Shown here: positions 44,238 through 51,837 of the stretch, piece after piece
Layout: each line of letters begins with the position of its first letter
Numbering within the stretch: position 1 is the stretch's first letter
Assembly (NCBI GenBank): GCA_031551865.1
Contig: JAVBMY010000015.1
Coordinates: forward strand, 1 to 52,492
Source of the DNA: Rikenella sp031551865
Lineage (GTDB): Bacteria > Bacteroidota > Bacteroidia > Bacteroidales > Rikenellaceae
DNA: 52,492 nt
Direction: 5' to 3'
Made by a program: the position numbers and the translations under genes
The notes under the pieces: model-generated
The model's database searches: none
What the model saw: the letters and a program-made list of their open reading frames with translations, nothing else
Told to the model about the DNA's origin: nothing

Positions 44238-44270
44238 AGGCACTTACATTCAAATGTAGGTGCCTTTTTT
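44238..44270 (+). terminator. Terminator of tRNA-Val
   Basis: AGGCACTTACAT and ATGTAGGTGCCT (one G·T pair) form a hairpin with a short loop, followed by a run of six T residues, 13 nt after the tRNA. Confidence 0.85.
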
Positions 44271-44342
44271 GTGCGCTTGTTTTTGGTCGATTTACACGTT
44301 TTCATCCATTTATGTAAGCAAATGTGTAAGTAGAAAACAACC

Positions 44343-44564
44343 ATGAAAACTTCAGCAGAAGTTATTTGCTACAAGGTTTGCCCCTTGAAAAACGGCGGGT
44401 TTCCCCTTATATCTCAATACACTTTACAGGCAATACTTCCCTTTATTATCGGAGTCATGACGAACATTACAGCAAATATACTTATTCTACTTTGCCTAGA
44501 AACAGAGCGGGGTTTCTTTTTTCATTTGGAAACAGAGACAGAATATATGGATTCTGGGGATTGA
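44343..44564 (+). pseudogene. Probable remnant of a tyrosine integrase (N-terminal scar)
   Basis: A 73-codon frame starts 118 nt after the tRNA-Val 3' end. Its first ~23 residues (MKTSAEVICYKVCPLKNGGFPL) follow the pattern of the arm-binding N-terminus of Bacteroidota integrases (MKT..V.CYK..L.NG..PL), then the resemblance stops abruptly and the frame degenerates. The surrounding 44300-44640 is clearly more A/T-rich than the rest of the window. Position right behind a tRNA and reading away from it is the normal place for an integrase. The catalytic domain is missing. The match is to a family pattern from memory and has not been aligned. Confidence 0.5.
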
Positions 44565-44700
44565 ATAAGATTCAGAGCCAGTATGAGGTTACTCCAAATC
44601 CACCTGCCCGATTCGATATGTGACAATTCCGGCGAGATGTGGTATTGGTCTGCTTTTTGCACTAAGCCGGGTAAGTCAACCCCGAAAACCAGACCACGCC

Positions 44701-45696
44701 ATGAAACAACCGCTCCGGTTACTCTGTATCCTGCTGCTCGCTCCGGCCTTTCTATCGACCAGTGCCTCGGCCCAACCCGCCGGCGACAAGCAAATCAACC
44801 CCTATCACCAACGCTATGCCGACAGCCTCAAAACGATGGAGTACAAGCCCCCGTTCCCCCTGTTGGCGCGCAAGGCCTACAAAAAAGGGTTCGACATCCC
44901 GCTCCCCTACGGTGTCGGCGTGACCTATTTCTACGCCCGGCAGGCCATTGACATCACCAGTACCAGGATCGGCTTCAATGGAGGCGAAATGATCGACCTG
45001 ACCGGTAAGATCGTTTACGGCGACGTCGAGAACACTACAAACGTATTTACTACCCGGGCCGACCTTTGGGTGTTGCCCTTCCTGAACATCTATGCCGTCT
45101 ACGGGATCGGCTCGTCGAGCGTTACCGTGCCGCTCGTCGAACCGGCCGTGTTCACGACCAAACAGGATTTCCAGCTCCAGTCTTACGGGTTCGGGGCTAC
45201 GGCTGCCGCCGGACTGGGGCCCGTATTCTTTACGCTCGACTACAATATCAGTTGGGCTAAACTTGCGGTCGTGGACAAAGCCGTCCCGGCCAGTACGCTT
45301 GATATGCGCATCGGCCACAATTTCATTAGCGCACGCCACCCGGAACGCGGAGTTACAATATGGATGGGCGCCTTCATGCAGAATATCCGCTCGTCGACCG
45401 AGGGGCACATCGCCATGTCGTCGGTCATTTCACCCGACCAGGTGGCCGACATTGACGCCAAGATCGACGCCAGCACCAAATTCACGCCTGCCGAGAAGGC
45501 GATCCTTAAAGACGCCGTCAACAACCTTGAAACATCGACCGTAGACTATCAGCTCGACAAGCGGATCGCCGCCCCCTGGAACATGATCCTCGGCGTGCAG
45601 TACCAGCATAATAAACACTGGCAGGGCCGCGTGGAGATCGGCACGTTCGGGAAACGCACGCAATTTATGCTCAACCTGAATTACAGGTTTCAATAA
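44701..45696 (+). CDS. Secreted/outer-membrane beta-barrel-like protein
   Basis: 331 residues from ATG 44701 (MKQPLRLL). Signal peptide about 1-25 (ending SASAQ). A short hydrophilic linker is followed by many alternating aromatic strands (GVGVTYFYARQAIDI, IYAVYGIGSSSV, FFTLDYNISW), a helical acidic insertion (about 245-275, SPDQVADIDAKIDASTK), and a C-terminal strand ending in YRF-Q. This looks like a 10-14-stranded barrel of no recognised family. It is 14 nt upstream of the D15-type gene, so the pair forms an operon whose products may act together in the outer membrane. Confidence 0.75.
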   Translation: MKQPLRLLCILLLAPAFLSTSASAQPAGDKQINPYHQRYADSLKTMEYKPPFPLLARKAYKKGFDIPLPYGVGVTYFYARQAIDITSTRIGFNGGEMIDLTGKIVYGDVENTTNVFTTRADLWVLPFLNIYAVYGIGSSSVTVPLVEPAVFTTKQDFQLQSYGFGATAAAGLGPVFFTLDYNISWAKLAVVDKAVPASTLDMRIGHNFISARHPERGVTIWMGAFMQNIRSSTEGHIAMSSVISPDQVADIDAKIDASTKFTPAEKAILKDAVNNLETSTVDYQLDKRIAAPWNMILGVQYQHNKHWQGRVEIGTFGKRTQFMLNLNYRFQ

Positions 45697-45697
45697 C

Positions 45698-45703
45698 AGG
45701 AGG
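45698..45703 (+). promoter_or_regulatory. Perfect Shine-Dalgarno AGGAGG
   Basis: AGGAGG lies 7 nt before the ATG at 45711, just past the previous stop codon. Strong SD sequences are uncommon in Bacteroidota, so this one fixes the start and suggests high translation or reinitiation. Confidence 0.7.
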
Positions 45704-45710
45704 GCTGGGT

Positions 45711-47105
45711 ATGATGAAAAAGGTGAAACTTCCACTGGCGGGGCTGATGATGTCGGTTGCTGTCCAGACGAGTGCGGGCGCTCCCCGGGCCGTTGTTTCC
45801 GATGCTGTTCCCGCGGTTACTGCCGCCACTGTTCCTGCGGCTATTCTTGAGGTTGACTCCGATGCCGTTCCCGGGGCCATTTCCGGTACCGGTTCTGCAT
45901 CCTCTCCAGCCGGCGGTTTACCGCTTGCTCCTGATACAGGCAATGCCGGGGTTGTTGCGGCTGCCGCCGGGATGCAATCTCCCGGAGTTACGATGGCCGA
46001 TACGCTTTCCGCTTCGCCCAAAAAAGAGCCGTGGATGCAGCGTATGCGTGAACGCAGCGAAGCCAAGGAACGCAGCGGAGCTTTTATGATCACACCGCTC
46101 GTGGGGCCGGGCTATACGCCCGAAATGGGATTCACCATCGCCGGAGGCGTATTGATGTCGCTACGCACCGACCGCAGCGACCCGGCACTGCAACGCTCCT
46201 CGTTTCCGTTGAACATCGGTTACGGCACCAACGGCGCCTTCTTCGTCAATTCGAAGATCGCCACCTTCTGGTTCCACGATCAATTGCGCGTTTATGCCGA
46301 CGTGAACTTCAAGAACATGAAGGACAACTATTTCGGCATCGGCTACGAGTCGGCCCGGAATACCCCGAAAGGCTCGACCACCACGGCTTATAAACGGCTT
46401 TGGATGCAATTCAATCCCCGGTTCATGTGGCAGTTCCGTCCGCACTTGTTTGCCGGGGCGGGCCTCGACCTGAACTATACCAAAGGGAAGGAGGCCTGCG
46501 ATCAGGTGGCCGCCGATCCCACGTATGCCAAATACAACGACCGGCCTTTCAACTCGGGACTCAGCGCCAACTTCCAGTATGATTCGCGCGATGTGGCGGT
46601 GAATGCATGGAAGGGCCTGTTCGCCGAGGTCGCGGCTTCGTTCTACGGCGGTTACCTCGGGAGCGACAACACTTACCAGATCTATTCGGTCGACGTACGC
46701 AAATATATCCCCATCGTGCGGCCGGGGCATACGCTGGCTTTACAGGTGCGAGGGCGTTTCGGCAACGGCGACGTGCCCTACGGCGAGATGTCGCAGCTCG
46801 GCACGCCGTTCGACCTGCGCGGCTACCTGTGGGGAGAATACCGCGACAAGTCGATGTTCTTCGCTATTGCCGAATACCGCCATACGTTCTATCGCCGCAA
46901 TGGCCGCCCGAGCGCCCATGGGCTGGTGGGATGGGTTGCCACCGGTTCGGTGGCCAACAGTCCCGCCGCATTCAGTTATTGGTTGCCGAACGGGGGCGTA
47001 GGCTACCGCCTCCAGGTACAGCCGCGCATGAACCTGAGGCTTGATTTCGGCATAGGCGTCGGAGGACAGCACGGTTTCTACTTCAACTTCAACGAGGCGT
47101 TCTAA
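45711..47105 (+). CDS. BamA/D15-like surface antigen outer-membrane protein
   Basis: 464 residues. Signal peptide about 1-23. Residues about 24-105 are a low-complexity Ala/Val/Pro/Gly/Ser segment. The rest is a 16-strand-type barrel of the bacterial surface antigen (D15) family: GLSANFQYDSRDVAVNAWKG carries the YDSRD motif, GTPFDLRGYLWGEYRDK carries the LRGY lid motif, and the protein ends in a terminal strand near NFNEAF. There are no POTRA domains, so it is not BamA or TamA itself but a short relative. In the low-complexity segment all ten valines are GTT and the first eight serines are TCC or TCT, unlike the barrel part. Operonic with the gene at 44701. Confidence 0.82.
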   Translation: MMKKVKLPLAGLMMSVAVQTSAGAPRAVVSDAVPAVTAATVPAAILEVDSDAVPGAISGTGSASSPAGGLPLAPDTGNAGVVAAAAGMQSPGVTMADTLSASPKKEPWMQRMRERSEAKERSGAFMITPLVGPGYTPEMGFTIAGGVLMSLRTDRSDPALQRSSFPLNIGYGTNGAFFVNSKIATFWFHDQLRVYADVNFKNMKDNYFGIGYESARNTPKGSTTTAYKRLWMQFNPRFMWQFRPHLFAGAGLDLNYTKGKEACDQVAADPTYAKYNDRPFNSGLSANFQYDSRDVAVNAWKGLFAEVAASFYGGYLGSDNTYQIYSVDVRKYIPIVRPGHTLALQVRGRFGNGDVPYGEMSQLGTPFDLRGYLWGEYRDKSMFFAIAEYRHTFYRRNGRPSAHGLVGWVATGSVANSPAAFSYWLPNGGVGYRLQVQPRMNLRLDFGIGVGGQHGFYFNFNEAF

Positions 47106-47230
47106 TCGGCGTGCCTATTTTTCGGCGTATCAAAAACGCCGGTTTCCGCAGTTCGATATGCAATAAGGGTAGTATATTAATCATCTGTGATATAATATGT
47201 TAGATTGATTTCAGATTGTGATGTGAAGGT

Positions 47231-47238
47231 TATATTTG
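47231..47238 (+). promoter_or_regulatory. -7 box of the lipoprotein gene
   Basis: TATATTTG, an exact TAnnTTTG, lies 38 nt before the ATG at 47277. TTG at 47205-47207 is a possible -33 with a long 23-nt spacer. Confidence 0.6.
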
Positions 47239-47276
47239 TAACAGCCACAAGGCCATAACTAAAAACCTTTGCTGTT

Positions 47277-47756
47277 ATGAAAACAAGATCTTTGCTTTTA
47301 TCCGTGACCTTTGCCTTTGCGGCCCTGACTGTCGTGAGTTGTCAGAAAGAGGTTGTTACCGCTGAACCGGAAGCTATTGTATCTGCCGATTACGGCAGTT
47401 ATTCTACGGGCACAATCGAATGGACCGGGGTGGGAGATTATATTCCCCGTTTCGGCGGCCCCGTTTGGGGTGATGAGGGAGTAGCGACGGTCACGGTTCC
47501 TGTCTATGCCGGATATTCAAATTCATTCGATGTTAATTTTGTGATGCCGATTAATTTCGATTCGTATGACGTTTTTCCCCTCGGCGTAAGAGGCGTAGGG
47601 TGTACCGCGTATATGAGCTATTTCGATGTGCAGTCTGGGATACCCCACGGAAGTCCCGAATGCCGGGCCATCGGTACTATTAATGTTAGAGATATGACGG
47701 GGGCTACATTTAATCTGGAACTGTATTGTACCCGACCCATAGGGCCTCTGGAATAA
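47277..47756 (+). CDS. Predicted lipoprotein of unknown function
   Basis: 159 residues. The signal peptide ends in a lipobox-like LTVVSC (Cys at residue 22), so it is probably a lipoprotein. The mature part is beta-rich with many Gly, Tyr and Val residues and no recognised domain; it contains two cysteines in addition to the lipid one (CTAYMSYF and the ELYCTRP segment) that could form a disulfide. It has its own promoter and a strong terminator, so it is monocistronic. The DNA is noticeably more A/T-rich than its neighbours, hinting at later acquisition or weak codon selection. Confidence 0.7.
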   Translation: MKTRSLLLSVTFAFAALTVVSCQKEVVTAEPEAIVSADYGSYSTGTIEWTGVGDYIPRFGGPVWGDEGVATVTVPVYAGYSNSFDVNFVMPINFDSYDVFPLGVRGVGCTAYMSYFDVQSGIPHGSPECRAIGTINVRDMTGATFNLELYCTRPIGPLE

Positions 47757-47779
47757 TTCCACTCTACTCATGATAGACA

Positions 47780-47816
47780 AACCCGGCCCGGACTTTCATC
47801 AAGTCCGGGCCGGGTT
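47780..47816. terminator. Bidirectional hairpin, 16-bp perfect stem
   Basis: AACCCGGCCCGGACTT (47780-47795) and its exact complement (47801-47816) around a 5-nt loop lie between the convergent lipoprotein gene and ohr; ATTT follows on the plus strand. It probably stops both transcripts. Confidence 0.85.
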
Positions 47817-47843
47817 ATTTACATGTAAGAATGAGACGGCGGG

Positions 47844-48269
47844 TTACGGCTTGGCCGTGGTTTTGAGCGTCACTTCGACGTTGCCCCGGGTGGCGTTGGA
47901 GTAGGGGCACACCTGATGGGCTTCGGCTACGAGTGCTTCGGCGGTCTTCTGGTCGGCGCCCGTGATGTCGACGTCCATCTCGACGGCCAGCATGAAGCCG
48001 CCGCCGGGTTTTTCGCCGATGCTCACCCGGCAGGTGACCGCCGAGTCGAAGCGGAGCTTCTTCTGCGCGGCCACAAAGCCGAGCGCGCTGCCGAAGCAGG
48101 CCGCATAACCGGCCGCGAAGAGCTGCTCAGGGTTGGTGTATGACCCTTTGTCGGGGCCGTTCATTTCTTTAGGCGGGCGCACATCGAAGTCGAGTATCCC
48201 GTCGGATGATTTGACGTGGCCGCCGCGTCCTCCGGTGCTCGTGACGACGGCCGTGTATAATGGTTTCAT
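47844..48269 (-). CDS. ohr: Organic hydroperoxide resistance protein (Ohr/OsmC family)
   Basis: Thiol peroxidase that reduces organic hydroperoxides in the cytoplasm. 141 residues with the two redox cysteines in the Ohr arrangement: C58 (YAACFGSAL) and C121 (HQVCPYSNATRGN), and the family segment NGPDKGSYTNPEQLFAAGYAA in overlapping parts. The Ohr subgroup is favoured over OsmC by the CPYSNATRGN form. A near-consensus -7 box (AACCTTTG on the minus strand, 48274-48281) is only a few bases from the ATG. No OhrR regulator is adjacent. Separated from hsp20 by a terminator. Confidence 0.93.
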   Translation of the reverse strand: MKPLYTAVVTSTGGRGGHVKSSDGILDFDVRPPKEMNGPDKGSYTNPEQLFAAGYAACFGSALGFVAAQKKLRFDSAVTCRVSIGEKPGGGFMLAVEMDVDITGADQKTAEALVAEAHQVCPYSNATRGNVEVTLKTTAKP

Positions 48270-48402
48270 AAGGCAAAGGTTTATTGGTTATTCACTGTAA
48301 GGATATAATCAAAAAGCGTACCGCGAAGTGCCTCTCCCCGCCGGATTTTCCGGAGCCCCCCTCCGTGTCCGATGTCCGGACGAAACGGGTTCCGGTTACT
48401 GT

Positions 48403-48435
48403 AAAACCCCCGCGCTCCGGGACCGGGCACGGGGG
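48403..48435 (-). terminator. Terminator of hsp20
   Basis: On the minus strand, CCCCCG (48435-48430) pairs with CGGGGG (48412-48407), with an inner CCGG/CCGG stem, and is followed by TTTT (48406-48403). It lies about 85 nt past the hsp20 stop. Confidence 0.6.
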
Positions 48436-48451
48436 CTTGTTTAGCGTTCAA

Positions 48452-48462
48452 GGGGGGGGGGG
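48452..48462. repeat. Homopolymer of 11 G
   Basis: Eleven consecutive G on the plus strand (C on the coding strand of hsp20), in the 3' region between the hsp20 stop and its terminator. Such tracts slip readily in replication and sequencing. Confidence 0.9.
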
Positions 48463-48520
48463 CTGTCCGGGGTCGGGGCCTGCGGCAGGGTAGGGCGGCG
48501 GTTGATTCGCCGGATGAGAG

Positions 48521-48952
48521 TTATTTGATTTCGATCAGGCGCTCTGTTGTGGCTTTTTCCTGCGGAGCGGTCTTGGGAATGCTGATCGTCAGCACACCTT
48601 TCTCCATCTGGGCTTCGATCTTGTCTTTATCGACGTTGTCGGGTAAGGCCATCGATTGCTGGAAACTGCTGTACGAAAATTCGCGGCGCAGATAACGGCC
48701 TTTGTTCTTGGGGTCTTCCTCTTTCTTTTCCTCTCTTTTTTCCATCGAGACCGAAAGGCGCCCCTCGTCTACACGCACCTTGAAGTCGTCTTTGGTCATG
48801 CCGGGTGCGGCCACTTCGATTTTGTACTCTTTCTCGGAGTCAATCACGTTGATGGCGGGTACCGTGTTGTTCGGGCGCCCCAGCCATGCATTGTCTAGGA
48901 AATCGTCGAAAATGTCGGGTAACCAGGAGTTGTTTTTTCTTACGGGTAACAT
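48521..48952 (-). CDS. Small heat-shock protein (Hsp20/alpha-crystallin)
   Basis: ATP-independent holdase chaperone. I start at MLPVRKNNSW (48952), which has GGAGG 8 nt upstream, giving 143 residues; a longer frame upstream is not family-like. The alpha-crystallin domain spans about 30-130, beginning PAINVIDSEKEYKIEVAAPGM and ending with the characteristic GVLTISIPK (119-127). The short N-terminal arm (WLPDIFDDFL) and the C-terminal I-x-I-like LIEIK fit oligomer-forming Hsp20s. Divergent from tnaA. No CIRCE element was seen upstream. Confidence 0.95.
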   Translation of the reverse strand: MLPVRKNNSWLPDIFDDFLDNAWLGRPNNTVPAINVIDSEKEYKIEVAAPGMTKDDFKVRVDEGRLSVSMEKREEKKEEDPKNKGRYLRREFSYSSFQQSMALPDNVDKDKIEAQMEKGVLTISIPKTAPQEKATTERLIEIK

Positions 48953-49096
48953 AGCTATGTCCTCCAGTTGTTTTGAAAGGTTAAACTTCGGGTTTGTACA
49001 GTTTGTATTCAAACCCCATGCCAACCCGACGCGAAAAAGGCCGGAAAATTGACTAACTTCGTGCCCTAACCTGAAGCACCCCAAACTCATCCCCCC

Positions 49097-50473
49097 ATGG
49101 AACTCCCGTTTGCAGAATCCTACAAGATCAAGATGGTGGAACCCATCCGCCGCAGCACCCGCGCCGAGCGTGAAAGATGGATCGAAGAGGCCAGCTACAA
49201 CCTGTTCGGCCTCCGCTCCGACCAGGTATTCATCGACCTGCTGACCGATTCGGGCACCGGCGCCATGAGCGATCGCCAATGGAGCGAAATGATGCTCGGC
49301 GACGAAAGTTACGCCGGGGCCACCTCATATTATAAAATGAAGGATGCGATCCAACGCATCCTCGGCTTCGAATACTTCCTGCCCACCCACCAGGGCCGCG
49401 CGGCCGAGAACGTCCTGTTCTCGGTGCTGGTCAAAGAAGGCGACATTATCCCGGGCAACTCGCACTTCGACACCACCAAGGGCCACATCGAGTTCCGCAA
49501 AGCCGTGGCGTGGGACGTCACCATCGACGAGGCCGCCGACACACAGCTCGAAATCCCCTTCAAAGGCAACCTGTCGATCCCGAAACTCGAAGCCGTGATG
49601 GAAAAATATGCCGACCGCGTGCCGTTCATCCTGGTCACTGTCACCAACAACACTGCCGGTGGACAGCCCGTGTCGATGGAGTGCATCAGGGCCGTGCGCC
49701 GGGTGGCCGACAAGTACCGCAAACCGCTAGTGATGGATTCGGCCCGCTTTGCCGAGAACGCTTACTTCGTCAAAACCCGCGAAAAGGGTTATGCCGGTAA
49801 ATCCGTGAAAGAGATCGTGCACGAGATGTTCTCGTATGCCGACGCGATGACCATGAGCTCGAAGAAGGACGCCATCGTCAATATGGGCGGCTTTACCGCC
49901 ATGCGCAGCAAAGAATGGTTCGACCGGGCGTCGGTGTTCAACATCATGTTCGAAGGCTATTTGACTTACGGCGGTATGAGTGGCCGTGACATGAACGCGC
50001 TGGCCCAGGGGCTCGACGAAGGTACCGAGTTCGATTACCTCGAAACCCGCATCCGGCAGGTCGAATACCTCGGGACGAAGCTCGACGAGTTCGGTATTCC
50101 TTACCAGCGTCCCGCCGGGGGACACGCTATTTTTGTCGACGCCCGCCGTATCCTGACCCGCGTGCCGCGCGAGGAGTTCCCGGCCCAGACCCTCGGGGTG
50201 GAACTCTACCTCGAAGCCGGTGTGCGCGGGGTCGAGATCGGGGCGATCCTGGCCGACCGCGACCCGGTGACCCGCGAGAACCGCTATCCTGAACTCGAAC
50301 TACTCCGTTTGGCCATCCCTCGTCGTACCTACACCAACAACCACATGGACGTGATTGCCGTGGCCCTGAAAAACGTGTTCGACCGCCGGGCAGAGATTAC
50401 GCGCGGCTTCCGCATCATCCGCGAAGCCCCCATCATGCGCCATTTCACCATTGGACTGGAGCGGGCGAAATAG
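49097..50473 (+). CDS. tnaA: Tryptophanase
   Basis: PLP-dependent beta-eliminating lyase cleaving L-tryptophan to indole, pyruvate and ammonia. 458 residues. The PLP lysine is the second Lys of SSKKDA (K257). The close relative tyrosine phenol-lyase is excluded by two positions: the FDTT motif has Asp (D125) where TPL has Thr, and the C-terminal RHFT has His (H449) where TPL has Phe; both residues are those of E. coli tryptophanase. The substrate-stacking Tyr is present in DESYAG (Y72). No tnaC-like leader with a Trp codon or tnaB permease was seen. It is monocistronic or weakly linked to kbl across a palindromic element. Confidence 0.93.
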   Translation: MELPFAESYKIKMVEPIRRSTRAERERWIEEASYNLFGLRSDQVFIDLLTDSGTGAMSDRQWSEMMLGDESYAGATSYYKMKDAIQRILGFEYFLPTHQGRAAENVLFSVLVKEGDIIPGNSHFDTTKGHIEFRKAVAWDVTIDEAADTQLEIPFKGNLSIPKLEAVMEKYADRVPFILVTVTNNTAGGQPVSMECIRAVRRVADKYRKPLVMDSARFAENAYFVKTREKGYAGKSVKEIVHEMFSYADAMTMSSKKDAIVNMGGFTAMRSKEWFDRASVFNIMFEGYLTYGGMSGRDMNALAQGLDEGTEFDYLETRIRQVEYLGTKLDEFGIPYQRPAGGHAIFVDARRILTRVPREEFPAQTLGVELYLEAGVRGVEIGAILADRDPVTRENRYPELELLRLAIPRRTYTNNHMDVIAVALKNVFDRRAEITRGFRIIREAPIMRHFTIGLERAK

Positions 50474-50503
50474 AGTGTACAGAGCCCACGGGCAATCTTT
50501 TAC

Positions 50504-50599
50504 CGTCATTGCGAGGAGAGTTCCGTAGGAACCAACCCGGCAATCTTCCCAATCACTCCAGAAAGATTGCTTCGTCGCCCGCGGCTTCTCGCAATGACG
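50504..50599. repeat. REP-like palindromic element (family A copy 5)
   Basis: Ends CGTCATTGCGAGGAG and CTTCTCGCAATGACG, inner arms GGCAATCTTCC and AAGATTGCTTCGTCGCC. It fills most of the 155-nt tnaA-kbl gap and is the best preserved copy. Confidence 0.85.
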
Positions 50600-50628
50600 A
50601 ATAGTAAACACATAAACCCTCATAGACC

Positions 50629-51819
50629 ATGTACGGAAAGATCAAACAATTCCTCACCGACGAGCTGACTACCATCGACGACGCCGGACTCTACAAACGC
50701 GAACGCGTGATCGTGAGCGGCCAGCAGGCCGAAATCCGGATCGACACGGGCGCCTCGGTACTCAATTTCTGCGCCAACAACTACCTCGGCCTCTCGAACA
50801 ACCAACGCCTGATCGATGCCGCCAAAAGCGCGATGGACACCCACGGCTACGGCATGTCGAGCGTGCGCTTTATCTGCGGCACGCAGGACATCCATCTCGA
50901 ACTCGAAAAGGCCATCGCCGACTACTTCGGCACCGAAGACACTATCCTTTATGCGGCCTGTTTCGACGCCAACGGCGGGGTGTTCGAACCCCTGTTCGGC
51001 GAAGAAGACGCCATCATTTCCGACGCGCTGAACCACGCTTCGATCATCGACGGGGTGCGCCTGAGCAAGGCCAAGCGCTACCGCTATGCCAACGCCGATA
51101 TGGAGGAACTCGAAAACTGCCTCAAGCTGGCGCAAGCCCAGCGGTTCCGCATTATCGTGACCGACGGCGTCTTTTCGATGGACGGCAACGTAGCCCCGAT
51201 GGACAAGATCTGCGAACTGGCCGAGAAATACGATGCGCTGGTGATGGTCGACGAGTGCCACTCGGCGGGGGTTGTGGGCGCTACAGGGCGCGGGGTGACC
51301 GAACAGTACGGTGTCCGGGGTAAAGTGGACATTATCACCGGGACACTCGGTAAAGCTTTCGGTGGTGCCGTGGGCGGGTTCACTACCGGCCGCAAGGAGA
51401 TCATCGCGCTGCTGCGTCAGCGTTCACGCCCTTACCTGTTCTCGAACTCGCTGCCGCCGGCCGTGGTGGGTGCGGGCCTTGAACTGTTCAAGATGCTCGG
51501 CGAGAGCGATGAGCTCCACACGCGCCTGATGGCCAACCGCGAGCATTTTATCGCCGGGATGAAAGCCGCCGGATTCGACATCAAGCCCACGCAATCGGCC
51601 ATTTGCGCCGTGATGCTCTACGATGCGCGCCTGTCGCAGGACTTTGCGGCGCGGCTGCTCGACGAGGGCATCTACGTTACGGGTTTCTACTTCCCGGTGG
51701 TGCCGAAAGACCAGGCGCGCATCCGAGTGCAGGTATCGGCCGGACACACTGTGGAGCAACTCGACCGTTGCATCGCCGCCTTCACCAGGGTGGGCCGCGG
51801 GCTGGGAGTAATTAAGTAG
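50629..51819 (+). CDS. kbl: 2-amino-3-ketobutyrate CoA ligase (glycine C-acetyltransferase)
   Basis: PLP enzyme of the alpha-oxoamine synthase family that splits 2-amino-3-ketobutyrate with CoA into glycine and acetyl-CoA, completing threonine breakdown begun by Tdh (35504). 396 residues, colinear with E. coli Kbl: NFCANNYLGLSN, SVRFICGTQD, YAACFDANGG, SDALNHASIIDGVRLSKAKR, and the PLP lysine in GTLGKAFGG. The HSAG motif replaces the HAVG of E. coli, which is normal variation. BioF or serine palmitoyltransferase functions are unlikely given the full Kbl signature. Confidence 0.95.
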   Translation: MYGKIKQFLTDELTTIDDAGLYKRERVIVSGQQAEIRIDTGASVLNFCANNYLGLSNNQRLIDAAKSAMDTHGYGMSSVRFICGTQDIHLELEKAIADYFGTEDTILYAACFDANGGVFEPLFGEEDAIISDALNHASIIDGVRLSKAKRYRYANADMEELENCLKLAQAQRFRIIVTDGVFSMDGNVAPMDKICELAEKYDALVMVDECHSAGVVGATGRGVTEQYGVRGKVDIITGTLGKAFGGAVGGFTTGRKEIIALLRQRSRPYLFSNSLPPAVVGAGLELFKMLGESDELHTRLMANREHFIAGMKAAGFDIKPTQSAICAVMLYDARLSQDFAARLLDEGIYVTGFYFPVVPKDQARIRVQVSAGHTVEQLDRCIAAFTRVGRGLGVIK

Positions 51820-51837
51820 GGGGTTTCCGCTTGGCTG

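Noticed and set aside
44156..44344. Minus-strand frame ending in a WELRDSNPRPSACKADALNRLS-like peptide across the tRNA
   Set aside because: This is the familiar translation artefact of the strand opposite tRNA genes, frequent in databases and not a protein.
49097..50473. Tyrosine phenol-lyase as an alternative name for the PLP lyase
   Set aside because: The discriminating residues (Asp in FDTT, His in RHFT) are those of tryptophanase.
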